Shown one piece after another: positions 12,474-24,430 of a DNA stretch of 64,000 nucleotides (position 1 is the first letter of the stretch; the number at the start of each line of letters is the position of its first letter). The stretch is from Pomacea canaliculata. Taxonomy: Eukaryota > Mollusca > Gastropoda > Architaenioglossa > Ampullariidae. The stretch lies in the NCBI RefSeq assembly GCF_003073045.1, contig NC_037593.1:6191525-6255524 (forward strand), read 5' to 3'. The notes below the pieces were generated by a model that was not told the origin of the DNA, did not search any database, and worked only from the letters and a program-made list of their open reading frames with translations. The translations under genes were made by a program, and so were the position numbers.

Positions 12474-14728
12474 ATATGCCGGGTCTCTGGAAGCAATGCA
12501 TATGCGTAACTGCGGGAATTTTAAGCACATGTTCATAACGCCATAGCAGTAAGCCTACCTAGGTGACGTAGCAGGAAAGGTCTTGGTCTCTTTCAAAATA
12601 CTGGTCAGAATCATAATATTAACGGACTTGTAATCTCATAAATAAGTAAGTGGCATTAGCCCACAATTTGGTAATCAGCATCTTACAATCAGCCATATAC
12701 ATACTTCTGAAAATAATTGTGAATTCGGATTGGCCTTTAAGTTGCGATTTAGTGGTGCGCTTCTTTTACACGCAAAACACACACACGCACACACACACAT
12801 TCTTTTGCTACCGCTTTTATGAAAAGCTGGCTTTAAAAATCGTTTGCGCTTATTAATTACAAAAAAATTATATGATTTTTTTTATATCGGTTACTTACCT
12901 TTGACTCTAAGTACTGGACTAGTTTTTTCTTGTGTTCTTCCTGAAGACAATCTAACATGCCTGGAAAATTGCGGAAGTCTTGTATATCCAGCATGGAAGG
13001 ATTGTCGTCTAGCAGCATGAAGAAAAATTTAACATTTTATTACCGATTTTATGTTCATAGCGATTTCTAAAGGCCACACGATTTTCAGAGAAGTGACATT
13101 TAGTTTTACATTTCGAAGACAAATCTTTGTCTGCATGAAAGATATATCTCTGTTGTCGTTCTCTCCCTACAAACTCTTCCCTCTTTCCCTGTACAGTTAA
13201 GTGAGCTTGTGTACCACGCATTCGTTCAAAATGTAGAATTGTAACCTTCAGCTACCCATTAGCGATGGCCTCCCTTTGTGGTTTGCACATGCGCAGAACT
13301 GAACCTACATGCTAAACATGGAAATCTGTCAATAAGTATGTACTTCGTTTACAACAATGTAAGTCGAACGGAACAAATGGAATTTTCTGGGTGACGTGAC
13401 CAAAGTCAGCAATCCATTACAAATGTAAGCAACAAGGACCTTCCTCCCATAGAAGATCGGCGATGAAGAAGTTGCCCGTGCGGAACATGAGGTCCCGGAA
13501 GCGCTTGAAGCTGTTGTTCCCGCGCAGGCGCAGACCGTTCAGAAGTCTCTCGTTTCTTTCCTCTCGCGTTTCTCCTGCCTTCACATACGCACGCACGCAT
13601 GCACACACATACACATATAAATTATACGCATGCTAAAAAGATTAAAGTTACCAAACTCTGAGCTAACTCATAACATCTTTACATAATACATTTCTTTGAC
13701 TTTTTGTTTTCTTTTTGCCAGTTTTGAATCAACTGGACAGCCATTATTGTCTAAATTTTTTGATGCACGAATGACCATACTCGGACTTTACCTGAATGTC
13801 TCTGATCATGGCGTCCGGCAGTATCTTTTCTTTGGCGATCTGCTCTATTAACTCGTTGGTCAGAGTTATGTTAGCTATCAGTGCCCGGTAGTAACGTTGC
13901 AGGGTACCCCGGTAGCGCTCGTCCATGATAGAGGTGGTCGAACAGAGACGAGAGAGCGGTCGCTTTCTGGTCCCAAGACACACAGAATGAATGTTACCTA
14001 TAGCATACTAGCTTCGTACTTATGTTGTTGCGTACAGATAAGCCTGATTAACATACGGTTAGCTCTCCCGTTATCCGTAAACGTAGCCTTGTCAGTGTAC
14101 AATCCTGATGTATGTGTTGCTGACCAGTCGGTGATAGTTTGCATGCGCTCTTCATAGGGCTTAATATTTCATCCGAAATAATCGTAAATAGCAATCTATG
14201 GAGGATCTAATCTATTGACAAGAACTATTTCCTAGTATAATTTGATGCGCTTTCATCATAGATTAATTATGACTTTGTAGACAGGTACTGTAGAACTGAA
14301 ACTCCTAGATATCTTATTTTCTTACACTCCTCCATTTTATATATTTGACTATTCTTGAACTGATCTGGTGCTCTTGCATAAAAGCAGTAGAAATCTATCT
14401 TCTGTTGTATACTTTTCTGCAGATTATCGGGATTCTTTGGGCCTACCTGGAAAAAAGCAACGTGGATGAAACTAAGCATTCTTCGACTCATGATGTCGTA
14501 CCTAGGGGCGACAGAACTCCGACTGCTAGAGGAGAGGGTAGACGATGATATGGGTGCCTCTTTCATTCCGATATCTGGAAACCACAAATTGCTGTTATCT
14601 CTTTTCGGCGGCACAATCTCTCCCCAAGACCTGATTCTGCCACTTACAGACGAGCGTTTGTTTTTAGCAACTACATCCGGGTCTGTTTCGTTTGACTCCA
14701 CCGTTGCGGCATATAGCTGCACTGCCAT
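7211..14728 (-). CDS. CARD-domain plus coiled-coil protein (candidate apoptosis or innate-immune adaptor)
   Basis: Nine exons on the minus strand: 14728-14447, 13917-13792, 13578-13440, 13008-12899, 12342-12211, 11590-11412, 10423-10273, 10064-9822, 7819-7211. All splice phases agree, giving 656 residues. Residues 1-94 are Ser-rich. Residues 95-185 read as a six-helix CARD: AMIRDIQ, then ERNERLLNGLRLRG, then a hydrophobic FKRFRDLMFRTG and FFIADLLWEE. This is the pattern of the caspase-9 and RAIDD CARDs. Residues about 190-480 are Glu/Lys/Leu-rich coiled coil (for example IKHQESTLLRKEEELQGL). The tail of about 170 residues is Ser/Pro-rich. CARD followed by coiled coil is the layout of CARD9/CARD11-type scaffolds, but I see no specific orthology. 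Translation could instead start at the ATG at 13926, with exon 1 noncoding. No stop or frame break was found. The role is inference. Confidence 0.8.
7855..7875 (+). repeat. hAT-like terminal motif (single end)
   Basis: CAGTGGTTCCCAACCTTT resembles a common hAT terminal inverted repeat. I found no matching inverted end downstream, so this is a lone end or a chance match. It lies in the last intron of the CARD gene. Confidence 0.35.
8540..9640 (-). mobile_element. LINE (non-LTR retrotransposon) fragment with internal deletion
   Basis: On the minus strand, about 9640-9500 translates to a linker-type segment (KRLSNNPRILFDLKKLRD, then PNVAEVFKATVG). After a degenerate middle, 9055-8531 translates to the C-terminal end of a non-LTR reverse transcriptase: WTLLAEAERRMHTFE, RRLLRISYKEH, then GHVTRHDTLSKTSLQGT and a basic RRRGGQ. 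The text is familiar from molluscan endonuclease/reverse-transcriptase elements. The catalytic core between the two pieces is missing and stops interrupt it, so the copy is dead. It sits in the last intron of the CARD gene. Confidence 0.8.
10436..10850. repeat. Degenerate minisatellite
   Basis: A unit of roughly 35-45 bases recurs about ten times with drift: CATGTACACCAACTAGTGAC followed by ATGAACATAGATCCTGCC-like text. CTAGTGAC or a close variant is seen near 10560, 10598, 10725, 10750 and 10790. The array begins within about 15 bases of the acceptor of exon 10423-10273 of the CARD gene. Confidence 0.8.
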
Positions 14729-14777
14729 CTTATGGCACTCTGATGGTCTACAAAACGGATATTGCGTATTCAATGAC

Positions 14778-14820
14778 TGACGTCACACTAAATTTGACGT
14801 AGAGAAAAAATGACGCAATT
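14778..14820. promoter_or_regulatory. Cluster of CRE/ATF-like sites ahead of the CARD gene
   Basis: A full palindromic TGACGTCA lies at 14778-14785, about 50 bases upstream of the chosen ATG. A TGACGTA half-site follows near 14799 and TGACGCAAT (C/EBP-ATF composite-like) near 14811. Three ATF-family-type sites within about 40 bases suggest a regulated promoter. TGACGTCA also occurs elsewhere in the window, so the single site is weak evidence; the cluster is the point. Confidence 0.4.
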
Positions 14821-16649
14821 GTAATATGAACAATAAAACGTCTGCAGCTACAGGAGCAGGAAAAGTCTGGAACGTCTGGAAGCAACAGCTAGTATCTCAC
14901 TGATTCTCTTCAAAATGAAGACAGCAAGAAATCAAGGTAATTTCTGACATCCTCTCAGAATTACGTCAAGACTGGATTTTTATCTTACCTTGCGGTGGAG
15001 GCGGGAATTCACGAGACACGTTTTTGTTAAAGTGTGAAATGTGGTTGCTATTCGTCTTTTTGTTTCTCGGTTTGATGTAGGAAGAGGTTACCAACGACTC
15101 TTATTTTAGGAGGGATTATTTATCTTGGAGTGGCTACTAGCTGCAAAGGCAACATTTAAAGCTGTGATGAAAGGTCAAATGTGTCTACTTCGAACCCCGA
15201 AGAATGGTGTAAACAAATGTGACACAAATGAATACCACTGCCAGTATTCTGACTAGTGAAAGCAAAAAAACTGATCGCTTTTTCAACGTGATTAGCTGGT
15301 GATGTTTACAAAATTGGCTGGCGGTAGTAATACAATAACAACACCATTAACAGGAAAATGGATAATATAAAAGGGTAGATAATGTATTAAAAAGGATGGT
15401 GTGGCCCAAAAGGCCATCGCTAAGCTATAACCTTAAACCAGAATCTAACAGAACATAAAAACCTTAACTGCGATCCTTGCCATCTTTAAAAAATGTAAAT
15501 AAAAAAGAGCTGCCGATAGGATGGACATTAACATGAAAAACAAAGAGCCAGGTGTAAAAAGATATTGCCAATGGGTACTATGGACGCCAGGACAAGTAAT
15601 TAAAACATGTACAGCAGTGAAAAGTCCCTGGCATTAAGTACAACCAGGTGGAGGTGTCCCATTGTAAGTCTACAAAGTACTACCTCCTCCCGCCTCACAA
15701 CACGCATGGAGGTGGGACCGTTAGAAAAACAAGAAAAGGTGTCATGTCCATTATTCTGGGTATAGCCACAGTGAGAGCGAATGAGGAAGAATGTTGTGTG
15801 CGTGCGTGCGTGCCTGTCTGTGCACAATTCAAGAGAGAGAGAAAGAGATCACGTCCCGACACATCTTTATAATTAAGGTCATCGCGGAAGAGATCAAAGC
15901 AGTTACAAGCCTGACCTTGCGGACTCCATGCTGCCTGTTGATCGACTGTGCATGTCTGTTGATGTTTGACACCAAGTCCGCCTGATTTTGCCGCCAAATC
16001 TTTCCCCGACACGTTCCAGTCTTGTAGATTCTTCCAGTCGCCGCCTGAAGACCTGTGGCAGACGACAGCGTTTTCAAGCATTCGATGAAATGCGTCTCAC
16101 CCAAGCATATTGGCGGTTATATAGCAACGGGTCGTCTCATTAAAGATTGAAGCTTCTCTCCGAAACCCGAAGATCAGTGCTGCCGACCCAGAGTTCTCCT
16201 CGTTCACAGGAGGTAATGGCGGCGAATCTATTTACGCGAGTGGCTGACAATATCTTTTTTCTGAAGGTTATCTTGAGGCTAACAACAATATTGACCTCTC
16301 ATTAAGATAGTGGATTCATTTCCTCGTCTAATAACACGAAGAATGTGTAGTTAACGAGCTGCTGTCTCTAATTGACCGACCGGTCGATGCCCAGTATCTA
16401 CCTGCGTACGTGCCGGTGAAACTACTTCCCGTGCAAAATAATCTTCGCTTAGAATAAACAATGCGCCTCGGATAGCTCTGGGAGCACATCAGATAGCTAT
16501 CCGTGGCAATGTCAACTGGACGGCAAATACTAGCGCCATCCAGACTGACTAGCTACTGCAGGAAATGCTATCAGACAGATAGTGCGGGTGGCTTTGCGAT
16601 GAGAGCTCTTTCGAGAACGACTACTGGGACCTGGTCTTCCACATGATTA

Positions 16650-16680
<31 letters not shown>

Positions 16681-19600
16681 ACACTTTAATCAAAAATCAT
16701 CTTGGCGTTCACGACTAATTTTTTTCTCCTTAAAATATTTAGCGCGGCTGATTAAAATAAAAACTTCTTCAACGGAAACTGTCTCTCGACTTCGCGAAAT
16801 AATGCACTTTTGCACGCTGTCGCCTGCATGACAAACAGCGTGCATGCGCATCTTCCGCTGACGTCACACAAGTGCACTTCACTATCGCGGATGGTAGTAA
16901 GTTTAAAAAGATTAATTCTTAAAGTACCTTTACATCCCTCAGTAAAGAGTCAGTATCTTTGATACTATTCTAAAACTGAGAACGACAGAGCTGAAGGACC
17001 TGTGTGTAAGATGTGCACGTATGCTTTTCGACACGGTATACAACGCGACCTTTGAACCCTTTACGGATCGCTACTTACAACCTACAGCTATTAAGTTATA
17101 GGGTCTTTCCTTTCATTCTGAACTGTTCAAATTATTTCAATGTGTGTGTGTGTGTGTGAGGGCGCGCACGCGTGCTAGTTCATAAAGCATTTTTTTCAAT
17201 GATTGCTTTTGCAGAGAGAGGTTAAAACACTGATGTCACAAATGGATTCGTTTACAGCCACTAGAAGGGATTTGTTTACAGCCAGTAGAAGTACTGGGAC
17301 TTGACGTTAGTTATCCGTGAATTTCGATAACATCATTAATTTGATTTTTTTTTCTTTTAGTTTGGCCTTATCAGACTGGCATCTAAAAAACGGTTTTTTC
17401 ATTTAAAATTTGGTAAATATTTTTTTGTACTGAAATCAACCACTTAAATCAATTAGGTATCGTGCACTTTTAAGAACTCTAGGAGAAACTGCAACTCAGT
17501 TCAAAATGCCACTGTTAATGAACAGGTTAGTACTGCCGCGCCCCAGAGACTGAACACCCACCACCACCACCACCACCACCATCGCGGTCGGCAAAAGGAT
17601 CAAAGCCAGAATGATCGATTGATTTCTCGTTCCTAGCGAATTGGCTGTCGGTACCTTTAGCTTGGGCATGTCAGGGAAAGTGGGAAGAGTGGAAATGAAG
17701 AGGCAGGCTGATCTGCCGAACAGTCTCTGACTCAGTCGAAGTGGAAGAGGATAGGATATGGAAGAAAAATGAGGAATGCCAGCAATCTTGTGTGGTTATT
17801 CGTGACAAGGATCAGTTTGACAGTTCCTTCATCGAATGCTGACTTGAACACTTGTCACTTCCTAAAGGAAACGTGAGAACTAAGGAAGCGTGGTTTGGGT
17901 GGGAGTGGTCATGATCACTAATATAACTGCTCCAAGAAGTGACCGTCATGAAATTAGGTTTTTGTGATTTACTTTTCTTCCCTGCCGAATCTTTAGAGAG
18001 TTAAACATTCAATGTATGTGTGAATAACAGAAGTGTTCTCAGGTAATTTTCTTTCTCCGTCTATGCGTGTCTGCCTGCCTGCTTCACACAGAGGCACACT
18101 TTTTCTTTCTCTCTCTCTCTTCGACCTTAATGTCCAAAGTCGTGAAGACAACCAGAAACTGTTTACCAAGACATGAAACATTCAGACGCCGTTAGCCCAG
18201 CAATCCATGTTTTTTCGCGTGCTCTGAAAGCCTGAAGGTTACTTTCACTGGCAGACGCTTAATTAAGGTGTGCACTAAATTGGCTTTAAGGTTAAAAAAA
18301 ACAAACAAATCATTAGCACTCGTTGTTTAAATTTCACAGCTTTCGTTGACTCTGCGGCGGTTAATGATTCTGTGCAGCAGAAGGTTCTAGGTGTACGACT
18401 ATATGCTCAACACCTGCTATTCGCATTCTGAACATTTGTCAGTAGTTCTCTCTGGATCTCTTTCCTCTCCGCCCCTTCCCCCAACCCCTGAAAAAAATTC
18501 AGTCGTTGGCAGGAGTGCTGCTGATGTAATTACGACAGACACATTGAAATCGAATAGCACAACTTGTGTACAGTTTTTCTTAATTACAAGCTGATCCAAT
18601 TTACCTGTTTCTTGCTTCTCTCTTCCACCTTTTGGTTTGTTTCTCGCAGTCTCTCTCTCTCAAAAACATCAAGCACGCAAGATCTCATACTACCACGCAA
18701 TGTGCGTAGATAGATAACTACAAACAGATTGAGAGAGCGACACACATGCAAGCATTCAACATTCCACTCTATTTACAATGTTCTTAATTCATAGATTTAT
18801 GGACGCGCGTGCACACACACAACAGTCCGTAAGCTAACACATAACATTAGACATTAGTCACGTAACATTAGATAACATCTCCCGAGCCACAACAAGCAGT
18901 ACTTGATGCTAGCGATAACAGTATGCCGATCACTGATGTTTTATGTTTATGACATCTGCAACAGCACGGATAAAACTGTTTTTTCCTTTGAGAGCCGAAG
19001 AAGAGACATCACTGCATGATTTATTTATTCGCTTTGCTCTTCCGTCTGTGGTGACACGTGCGCGGGAGTGGTCACAAAAAAATATATTTATCCCGATTAG
19101 AGTTAATAACATAATTTTTCCTTGTAAACGTCTAGTGGGCTGCAACTTTTTCTCGCAACTGGCTAAAGCTCAGTGCAAGATACTATTTCACAAAATCTTG
19201 ACGAATAACCATCCCCCTTCCGTTATCATGCACAGAAAGAGGTCAGCAGCAGGATTGTACATCGATACATTTATGTTGTCATGGATACGTTGTCAAGGAC
19301 AGTCAATGGGAGAGCTGGAACCATATGGCATAAGTTCCACTTCTTTCGCACAGTTTCACAATTGCATGTTACACTAAAATTTACTGAGTAGGAAATGATT
19401 TGCATCCTGCTAGATCTTGTAGCTTTAGCCCATTCTAAATAAAGCGCTAGAAATACCCTGCATATTTTTTATTTCTAGCTATCTGTGGTGTCATGTGACG
19501 TGCTATTATGCGTGCGAGCGGTCCGGTGGCGCAACGGTTAGCGCCTGTCACCAATACAGTGAAGGTTGGCTGCCCAGAGTTCATTTCTCGTCTCGGGCAC

Positions 19601-20055
19601 TCTGTTCTTTCTCTGCACCTGGCATCTGTTTACAGGGCTCGCTGCCTTGCCGTAATATAGCCTCAGTTACTGGCACGGCGTAAAACATCAATCCCCCGCA
19701 CCCCCTTATTATTTGTGCGCGCGTATAAACGTACCTTGATATTTGAAATGCAGACCCTACTGGTGTTTCTTAAAACTTGACAAAAATTGTAACTCCAAAT
19801 CTTTCAAAATACCCACAATGATTTAAACAAAAACTTCATTTTAATGAAGCTGTTCTTGTACACTTCAGGGTACAATGTGAAGTGGACAGACCCCCACTTC
19901 TGGGTGAATATTCAAATAAAAGCCACTGACAGGTCTAATACTGTGGACCTGAATCACAGTAGAGAATCAGTCAATAAGTAAGTCAGTCAGAATTATTTTT
20001 TAAAGAAAACTTTTATAATAGTATCACAAGACTATACAATAGATCTGAGTAAAAC
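14821..20055. other. Intergenic between the CARD gene and MMAB
   Basis: Both flanking genes are on the minus strand. I see no supported exon. The stretch contains a poly(T) tract near 16665-16680, (CCA)n at about 17559-17582, a second TGACGTCA at 16859-16866 and the SINE at 19521. The frame at 15695-16081 (-) could lie in upstream noncoding exons of the CARD gene, but nothing shows this. Confidence 0.5.
19521..19700 (+). repeat. tRNA-derived SINE, reference copy
   Basis: It begins GTCCGGTGGCGCAACGGTTA; TGGCGCAACGG fits the Pol III A-box consensus exactly. The B-box region GAGTTCATTTCTC is degenerate. The body runs through CTCGGGCACTCTGTTCTTTC and ends near AACATCAATCCCCC. Two further copies at 5216 (reverse) and 1699 (truncated) show it is a dispersed family. 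Confidence 0.85.
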
Positions 20056-23000
20056 TTATGCTTCCATTTTAGTATCTTCATGGTTTGTTGCAATTCTTCT
20101 GTAGATTTTCTCTTCTCGTCCTTCTTTTATTGCAGCATAACGTGCAGCAGTGAACAAAAAGTCACTCAACCTGACAACAAGGAGGAACAGAAGTCAATAA
20201 TAATAAAGTTAATTTGTATAACGCTTTTCCCCACCATTAATGGCGAGCTCAGAGCGCTATGCATAAAAAAACACACACAAAAACATAAAATAATGGATGC
20301 TGGACTTAATACGTTTCAGTGTTTTTTATTATTATGTACGCCCACTCCCTTCCTGCCAGCACTGAACTTTGAAGTTGATCTTCGCAAAGCGAGGATCGGT
20401 GTAACCAATGTCATGAATTTGAAGTGTATGCCACACGAAAAAAAAAAAAAAAAACAAAAAAATCGTTGTAATACCGAATTTGAAGCTTTATGGAACACAA
20501 TTAAGAGCAAAGTACAGTCCCGGCACTGAATAAGCGAACGCGAGGGAGCAAGACGCAGGATGAGACGAACACATCTCATCACCAGACGAAATCGCAGAAA
20601 CGCATAGATCTAGATTCTAATCTACACAACATACAGCAACGTACGTGGTTCATAAATAAAAATAGAAAACGGCCACAATGCTAAAATAGCTAAAAGTGTC
20701 AGAAAAGGAGGTGCAAAATTAAGCACAGTCAAAAGTCCAAAGCAAGATGGAGAACAGGAGACAGAAGCCGTTAGGGAAGATGTCTATTGTAAGAAATGAC
20801 GCAGCACAACTGCACAAGCACTGAAAAACATTTCATAACAGAGAAGAACGGCGCAACAAACATCACAGATGAGTAAGAGAATGCAAAACTCGGCGTAGAT
20901 ACACGGACGAAACAAAACGACTGAGAGATTTTCCTCTCCAGCCAGTAAGGTGAAGGGACATCACTCTCAATCACTTAACCTGACAGGAATGAACAAATAC
21001 CAGCATTAGTGTGTTTCTAATATCATTTTAATTGATGGTATGTAAACTTGAAATCAAATTTAACACTAAAACTGTTTGTTTTCTTCTGCCTCTTCATCAT
21101 CAGAATCAAATCTAGATAATGCATTTTGCGTGATATTACAAGACAAGCTGTTCTTACCTATTCATAAACTTGAAGGCTTCTTCATCTATTTCCCCCTTTC
21201 GATGCAAAGAAGTCATTCTAAAAATTGAAATAAGAAAAAAAGGAAAACTTCTCATGTTATCCAAATAATAGATGGCTTATTTTCTAATATATGGTTATGA
21301 TTCAGGCAACACACTTCCCCTTCAAACTCTCTCTCTGCAAGATCATGAACACAACATTCCCAAATAATCTTTTCTTAACTCTTAAATGACAGAGATTAAC
21401 AATGTTTTTCCCATCCACATTAGAAACACAATTCTCTAACAAATATAACATGCTTTGTTGTGAAACAATTACACACATTAGATAGTAAGATAAAACTTCT
21501 GACAAATAGCAAGCAAGACATACTCTCTCTCGGCTCTGCGGCAAATCGTCCGAGCTAAATGAAGAAATGCAGCTGACTTTCCTCCAGACTGTGACACAGA
21601 AAGATGTAGTTCATTAATAAATTTATGTTAAAAAAGTACATATGGAGTGAGGTCCTGCAGGGATGTTCTAGACATGTGCAAGAAAAATCAGTTCAGTACT
21701 TACAGGTAGAATAAAGTTTCTCAGCGGAGGCAGTGTTTGTGACATTTCGTCAATCCAATGCTCAAGTTGTAGAACAATGTTTTTACTGAACTGCACTCGC
21801 TCTGAAACAAACTGCTATGCTGCTAGATTGCTAGATACATGATACAGCTTACCCATCTCATTTCATTTGATGTATTTACGTACCAGCAAAATTAAATATT
21901 TCATTAATTGCTTCTTCACACTATCACTAGCAACGACTGTGGGAAAGCACTGCTTACATTCCAGTTCATAAACTTTCTGTCTCACTACTGCATTGAAGAA
22001 TAACATGTTGCCTCAAACAGTTTTTTATTTCCATATGATATTAAAAACATTCAATAAATTGCTCTTGTTTTTTTTCAGCAACTTAAAGTAAAATTTATCT
22101 TATTAAAGATCAATGTCCTCCTCCTATTACTGCAGCATTTGTCTAATAATAATTATCAGGCATAGGCCAATTTTTGATTGGTTGTATGTAACCAGTTCTA
22201 ATGATATTGCACTGGTTATATCAGTTTGTATGTGTAGCAAGCAGCAATTAAAATATTCTTAAAAAGTATATTTTAAAACCATTTTTATTTTAACAATTGC
22301 TGTACATTATGAAGGCCAGACACAAACTTTTTAAAAGTTTTCTTCCAATAATCCATACTTAAATGTGATTCACGGGCAGAACTGATTGGTGTTGCAATAT
22401 TTGATCCAACATCTTGTAGCATACACTGAATCTGCAATGCACATACAAAGCTATATTTTAGTATAAACTCATACAGTTTTCATTGTGCAAATCATCCTGT
22501 GCTAGAACACTTCAAATTTCTGCTTTTTCCAGTGCTGTTCCCATTGTCTTATTTATCTGTTAAGTATGTACATACATGTGCACTCAGGCACAAGCACATC
22601 CGCCTGGCAGCCTACATTCATACGCACAAATTGTGCATGCCTGCAAAGCATCATAGTTGACACATCAGAATTTAGAAACAAATTTTCAGGACCACTATGC
22701 TAAAATTCTGGCAGCAACATTCTCACTCCGGCTGAATTAACACTTGACAACAGAGATAAAAGAAATGGTCTGCTGCAGGTTTCTGTTTGTGGAATGCAAA
22801 AGACCTCCAACCACAACTGTGCTGACTATGAAAAGCAATAGATTTTTAATTATTAATATAAATAATTTTATAGTAGTGAACATAAAATATGTAACACTGT
22901 ATACCCTCTTCTGTGCTATTCACAACTCTACTCTGTAAGCAAAATTGATGTTCAAAATAGACTGGACAGCACCTGTTCTAATTTCTGTTCAAGGTCTGGA

Positions 23001-24430
23001 ACCCTGTCCCTAAGGAATTCTGAGGCAACTCTGAAATAAATGCAACATGTTAGTTCTGTTATTTAAATAGATGTTATTTTGATCTACCCCTAATGATTAT
23101 TCTTTCTAACATGCAGCTATTTAGAAAATTGTAGGTTATTCTAGTGTGTTAAACAGTGAACGATTTATTGTCTTTGCTATGCAGAAAAGCCATTTGGCTA
23201 GCTGGTAAACCTTAGTGATTAATACAAAAGGCCCCTAAAATAAAAATGTTTTATAACATCTGAGATTTTCTTTTTTTACAATAAAGTCTATCATGTGGTA
23301 GCAGATGAAGCAAAACCTGAATCAAGTTGCAATGATGTTGTATTGCATCTCATTTACAAGCATCTTGCTCTATAACAAAAGGCAGAAAAATCTAACTACA
23401 ACAAAGACAATTTTGTAACTCATATATGAGATTATCTGGGTTACATTTATCTCTTGACAGTAGATGGGAAATGTGTGTGTATGTGTGTGTGTATGTACAT
23501 ATGAGCTTGCTTGCTCGTGCAGGCTGGTTACTTGCTTGTGTACATGTACATATGTATTTTACGTCTTGCTGAGTACTTTTGTAATGACATACAATTTCCA
23601 GCTTTAAAAAAGTTTGTTTTTGACACTTACCCAATAGCTGATGATAACTCATCTGTTGTACCCAGAGCTTGAAAAACTTCATCATCCTTCACTTTACGCA
23701 ATCCAGTGAATGTTGCTGAAGTACCTGAACTAATCAAGTTGACAAATTACACAAAAGATAAATGAACTTTACTGAAGGTTCTTGTAAACACACAAAGATT
23801 CTTATATGAAAATCTTTAATCTGCTTACCACGAGGATGATAAACATTTCAAAGGAAATATATTCATGGGGCTTAAATGTTTGGTTTTAAAATCAAGATTT
23901 CTGATTACATGTCGATGCTATAAGTAATAACACACAAGTAATAACACATCTAAAGTGATAATTTTCTATCGTTTATGTTTAAAATTGAACAGATATATAT
24001 ATATCTGCAGTATTTTCAGAGATAGAAAACAGAACGAACGCAAAGAAGTTCAAGAATGATCGAGTGGAAGCAATAGGATGTGTGTTTATGGTATCTGTAT
24101 ATATATAATATGTTAACATGTGTTATGTTTTTCGTGTGTGTGCGAGTGCATAGTTTTAGGATCATTACTTCACCTTTATCTCCAGTTCTTGTGTAGATTT
24201 TGCTGTAGAATCGCTCTTTCGACATAAAACCTGCTGCGCTGACGCACCTGTTTAGTGGACAGAATTCAATTGGATCATATTGTTTAAATCGCTCGATAGT
24301 TCTCTTGTGATCGATTTTTCAAGAAGCAGAAAAATACTATTATATTCTGCATTAATGTAATACATAACATTATATCTGCTTACTTCGAGCCCCTTTGCCC
24401 AAGAAAATTGATTAAACATCGAAACGACAT
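20056..24430 (-). CDS. MMAB: Corrinoid (cob(I)alamin) adenosyltransferase, mitochondrial
   Basis: MMAB transfers adenosyl from ATP to cob(I)alamin, making adenosylcobalamin for methylmalonyl-CoA mutase in mitochondria. Nine coding exons on the minus strand: 24430-24384, 24247-24174, 23724-23631, 23030-22973, 22431-22359, 21801-21704, 21588-21524, 21217-21158, 20170-20056. All phases agree and the frame is open for 227 residues; human MMAB has 250. Exon 1 encodes a short presequence-like start ([16 protein letters not shown]). Then come the N-terminal ATP-site motif IYTRTGDKG, the block [27 protein letters not shown] with [14 protein letters not shown], the arginine block RTICRRAER, and [14 protein letters not shown] near the end. 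These are the conserved blocks of the PduO-type family in the right order. The ATG at 24225 would lose the presequence. A dispersed short element sits in the last intron. Confidence 0.95.
20195..20280 (+). repeat. Dispersed (AAT)n-headed short element, copy 2
   Basis: AATAATAATAAAG is followed by TTAATTTGTATAACGC and an inverted AGAGCGCTATGC, the same plan as the copies at 165 and 57223 but more diverged. It lies in the last MMAB intron, on the opposite strand to the gene. Confidence 0.45.

Noticed and set aside
15695-16081. 128-codon minus-strand frame upstream of the CARD gene
   Set aside because: No recognisable domain and low-complexity text towards its end; could only be leader sequence.
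19521-19590. Possible tRNA gene
   Set aside because: Only the A-box is good, the B-box is degenerate and no cloverleaf closes; the same sequence recurs as a SINE.
20080-20529. 149-codon plus-strand frame
   Set aside because: Antisense to the last MMAB exon and continuing into a repeat and a poly(A) run.
21060-21120. Minus-strand acidic peptide [13 protein letters not shown] as an MMAB end
   Set aside because: A better terminal exon in phase ([14 protein letters not shown]) lies at 20056-20170.
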